A program made the translations under genes and the position numbers. Positions 19,922 through 21,987 of a DNA stretch of 21,987 bases are shown piece by piece. The notes beneath the pieces were generated by a model that was given only the letters and a program-made list of their open reading frames with translations, had not been told where the DNA came from and did not search any database. The DNA comes from Didymodactylos carnosus (Eukaryota; Rotifera; Eurotatoria; Philodinida; Philodinidae). Every line of letters starts with the position of its first letter. Position 1 is the first letter of the stretch. Where the stretch lies: NCBI GenBank assembly GCA_905250885.1, contig CAJNOQ010002966.1:1-21987 (forward strand), given 5' to 3'.

Positions 19922-20718
19922 CTATCGGCGCCATAACAATGTGCGTATGGCTGTTTTTTGAATAACTTTTGATAAGAATGAGATAGAGACCTGCGATTTT
20001 CGCTGTTCGATAGCCAAGACCCGAGCGAAACTTTTCACAAACGGGATATAATAGAGATATAAGGATTTTAACTTTTGCTAGTAACAGTCGAAAAAACGGT
20101 TATTCACAAAAATGTCTCTGGCGAAGTTATATTCATTTCTACACAAAAGCAAATGTTGCCACTACGCTAAGCGTAGTCGATTACCTATATTTCATGGCAT
20201 TTCGAGATTTCCAGAGATGTCTGCTCGGAGATAGACACGTACTCGGGGAAAGCGTTCCCTGTCCGAACGACGATAGCTGGAGAGCCGGGACTTGTGTTAT
20301 GTGATGAGTTAGCCTCGATTATAAGTTGCGCTACGAAACTATTGTTACCATGTAAACAGATGATTTTTGTTAGTGATTTTATTATTTTTGATTGAGACCT
20401 ATTTTCTTGCGTTTATGAATAAACGTATTATTATTTATCGATTCATAACACTTGTATAATTTTGTAGAGTAGCTTCCGGACTATCTATGCATGTAAAAAG
20501 ATTACCAACATTGTATGTTATTGTTCTGAGAACGAAGCTGCTTTTCCAAAGAGCCTCTGAAAATCCGATCTTTGAAATTTTCTCGAAAGTTATTCCCGCT
20601 TGTGAAAAGTTCTGCTCTAGTCTTGGCTATCAAACAGCGCAAATCACAGGTCTCTATCTCATTCCTGTCAAAAGTTATTCAAAAAACAGCCACACGCATA
20701 TTGTTTTGGCGCCGATAG
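19922..20718. mobile_element. 797-bp element with 130-bp inverted arms
   Basis: The arms 19922-20051 and 20590-20718 are inverted copies at nearly 90 percent identity, bounded by ctatcggcgcc at the left end and ggcgccgatag at the right. The 540-bp interior has no convincing ORF. It contains the dyads actacgctaagcgtagt (20161-20177) and cgtttatgaataaacg (20410-20425). A target duplication is not evident. It is likely a non-autonomous foldback or terminal-inverted-repeat transposon. An alternative is two opposed copies of a dispersed repeat. Confidence 0.7.
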
Positions 20719-21227
20719 TAGTTGCATTTTACACAAAAATACAGCGGGTGGTGCTGTTGTCGAACGAACGGTTGTGTTTCGCAAACTGGCAAATGGCCCT
20801 GCAAATCATCGAACGCACTTTTACGACAAGGAAAAACAAAACCTCAGAAAGAAGTCACCATCTTTCGCCGGATGCAAACATTTTGCCAAATCGATCATGT
20901 GATATTAATCTACATCTGTCAACAGGAATAAATTTTCAAAATCAATGCATTTTGAGCTTTTCATTATGTGTCCAAAGTCACCGAATATATCAAACACATC
21001 ATCAGCTGTTCACAACAATACTATCCACAATGACCTAAAAGAGTGATGAAAAACTTTAAACGGTCTTTCGTCAGCATCTTAGATATTCTAATCTTCTATT
21101 TGTTGAAATGCATCATACATTAGACGAGTGTGTTAATTCATGTGACGATCATAACAGACGATACCATAACAGATGGTCTCGTGAAGATTAATTTTCTTAG
21201 ATTTTCAGACTCTACTTCTGTGACAGA
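20719..21227. other. No supported gene; possible protein-like stretch
   Basis: A 183-residue plus-strand ORF (20487-21038) starts inside the right inverted arm and changes character half-way, so it is unlikely to be a gene. Another frame, from about 20711 to 20901, encodes a protein-like segment (TAGGAVVERTVVFRKLANGP and on) that may be a degraded exon, but no family is recognised. Confidence 0.35.
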
Positions 21228-21422
21228 TCAGTAAAACCAGAAACAGCACATGATCTGAAGAAAAAAACTTCCCTCTGTTATGACTTCACCCATCTTCAGT
21301 TTTCCTACTACCGATGCGATCTGAAGGTGGAAAAATGGTATGGTTATTGCACGATTTGATTCACGAGCAACTGCAGCCTTTATAACATCATCAACAACAA
21401 CGTTCATGATTTTGCTGTACAC
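21228..21422 (-). CDS. Possible isolated exon, family unknown
   Basis: The minus-strand frame reads MNVVVDDVIKAAVARESNRA within a 64-residue ORF, with a helical-looking pattern and higher GC than its surroundings, as exons show here. A plausible acceptor, tgtgtgtacag, precedes it, and another AG follows ccaccttc inside it. No matching upstream or downstream exon could be placed, and no domain is recognised. It may be a gene remnant. Confidence 0.22.
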   Translation of the reverse strand: MYSKIMNVVVDDVIKAAVARESNRAITIPFFHLQIASVVGKLKMGEVITEGSFFLQIMCCFWFY

Positions 21423-21913
21423 ACAGGATGTGTGAAAAATAAACCAAATACCAAAAAAAGGAATTCATATAGAACTTCAAATAACCGACAATGGAATGAT
21501 GGTTGTGTTTCACTGTTAACGAAGGAAAGAAAGAAGAAAATATTTCTTCTTCTTTTTAATACATTAGGTAAAAACAAGCAAAAGATAACACTTTACTTTT
21601 TCTGATGCAGCTCTTTTGTTTTCACAGTTACTTCAAAGTCAAATAGAAGTTACACCAACAAATAATTGTCAATCTCTCGAGAAAACAATTTAATTCAGCA
21701 AAATTAACAGTTTGTAACAGTTGTAAAGTAAATGAATTCGTTGTGTTTTATTTAAAGATTCATACTTTTTTCTCGATTTCCAAAGACTGCACCCAAGGGT
21801 GGAGTGGGCTTCGTTCAAAAAACGAGTACTTCTCAAACTATTTTCAGAGGGATCGTCTAACGAACACCCAAAAAACTTTTTATAGTTTCGCTTTTTAAAC
21901 ATATATTTTGAAT
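21423..21913. other. Intergenic, no gene seen
   Basis: AT-rich sequence. A 96-residue minus ORF (21690-21980) reads into the minisatellite to its right and has no motif, so it is not taken as a gene. Confidence 0.5.
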
Positions 21914-21987
21914 GAACGCCCACGAACATCCACGAACACCTACGAACACCCAAAGAACATCCACGAACATCCACGAACACCTACGAA
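21914..21987. repeat. 10-bp minisatellite running off the right edge
   Basis: Consecutive variants of gaacatccac (gaacgcccac, gaacacctac, gaacacccaaa) fill the last 74 bases, with seven full units and a partial one. One unit has 11 bases. A single related unit, cgaacaccca, lies earlier near 21861. The array continues beyond the window. Confidence 0.9.

Noticed and set aside
20890..20940. Possible further RdRP fragment (ctgtcaacaggaataaattt)
   Set aside because: Only about a dozen bases agree with the exon 8 segment and the flanks do not, so chance similarity is more likely.
20487..21038. 183-residue plus-strand ORF as a gene
   Set aside because: Its first third lies in the inverted arm of a repeat element, a different frame looks more protein-like downstream, and no motif or splice signal supports it.
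21690..21980. 96-residue minus-strand ORF with Cys/Val-rich start
   Set aside because: The start is simply a translation of the 10-bp minisatellite, and the remainder has no recognisable motif.

Overview
The window looks like a transposon-rich stretch of a small, AT-rich invertebrate nuclear genome, most plausibly a bdelloid rotifer. This is inferred from the combination of a spliced eukaryotic RNA-dependent RNA polymerase (RdRP) gene with several very short introns (57 and 63 bp), a Penelope-like reverse transcriptase relic, a non-LTR retrotransposon relic and many short non-autonomous DNA transposons. No species can be named from the sequence alone. There are no rRNA or tRNA genes, no CRISPR arrays and no bacterial-style operons.

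Layout. Positions 1-8270 form a graveyard of mobile sequence. It holds a reverse transcriptase relic of a LINE-type element (417-1097, minus), several palindromic or terminal-inverted-repeat elements (around 2509-2698, 4817-4999, 5743-5893 and 7094-7200), isolated perfect hairpins, and ORFs with no recognisable family. A 150-bp repeat seen at the left edge recurs at 8271-8420. There it abuts a decayed Penelope-like reverse transcriptase (8418-9055, plus), which is fused at about 9055-9068 to a decayed piece of an RdRP gene (9068-10010, plus). That piece is split by two insertions whose ends can be placed exactly by comparison with the intact gene nearby.

Positions 10309-16821 (minus) hold the one convincing gene: a nine-coding-exon RdRP. 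All splice phases agree, the predicted protein is about 1359 residues, and the catalytic DLDGD motif is present. A CCAAT/TATA promoter and a 5' untranslated exon lie upstream (17441-17640). Its introns carry a hAT-like miniature element and a further inverted repeat. Positions 17641-21987 are again mostly non-coding, with a second hAT-like miniature element, an 800-bp element with 130-bp inverted arms, a possible isolated exon, and a 10-bp minisatellite running off the right edge.

Functional picture. The RdRP belongs to the cellular family that makes double-stranded RNA for small-RNA silencing, and it sits among the kinds of elements such systems silence. The decayed RdRP copy is in opposite orientation, tail to tail with the intact gene, so read-through from either side could yield RNA complementary to the intact RdRP exon 8. 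This regulatory reading is inference; the arrangement itself is directly visible.
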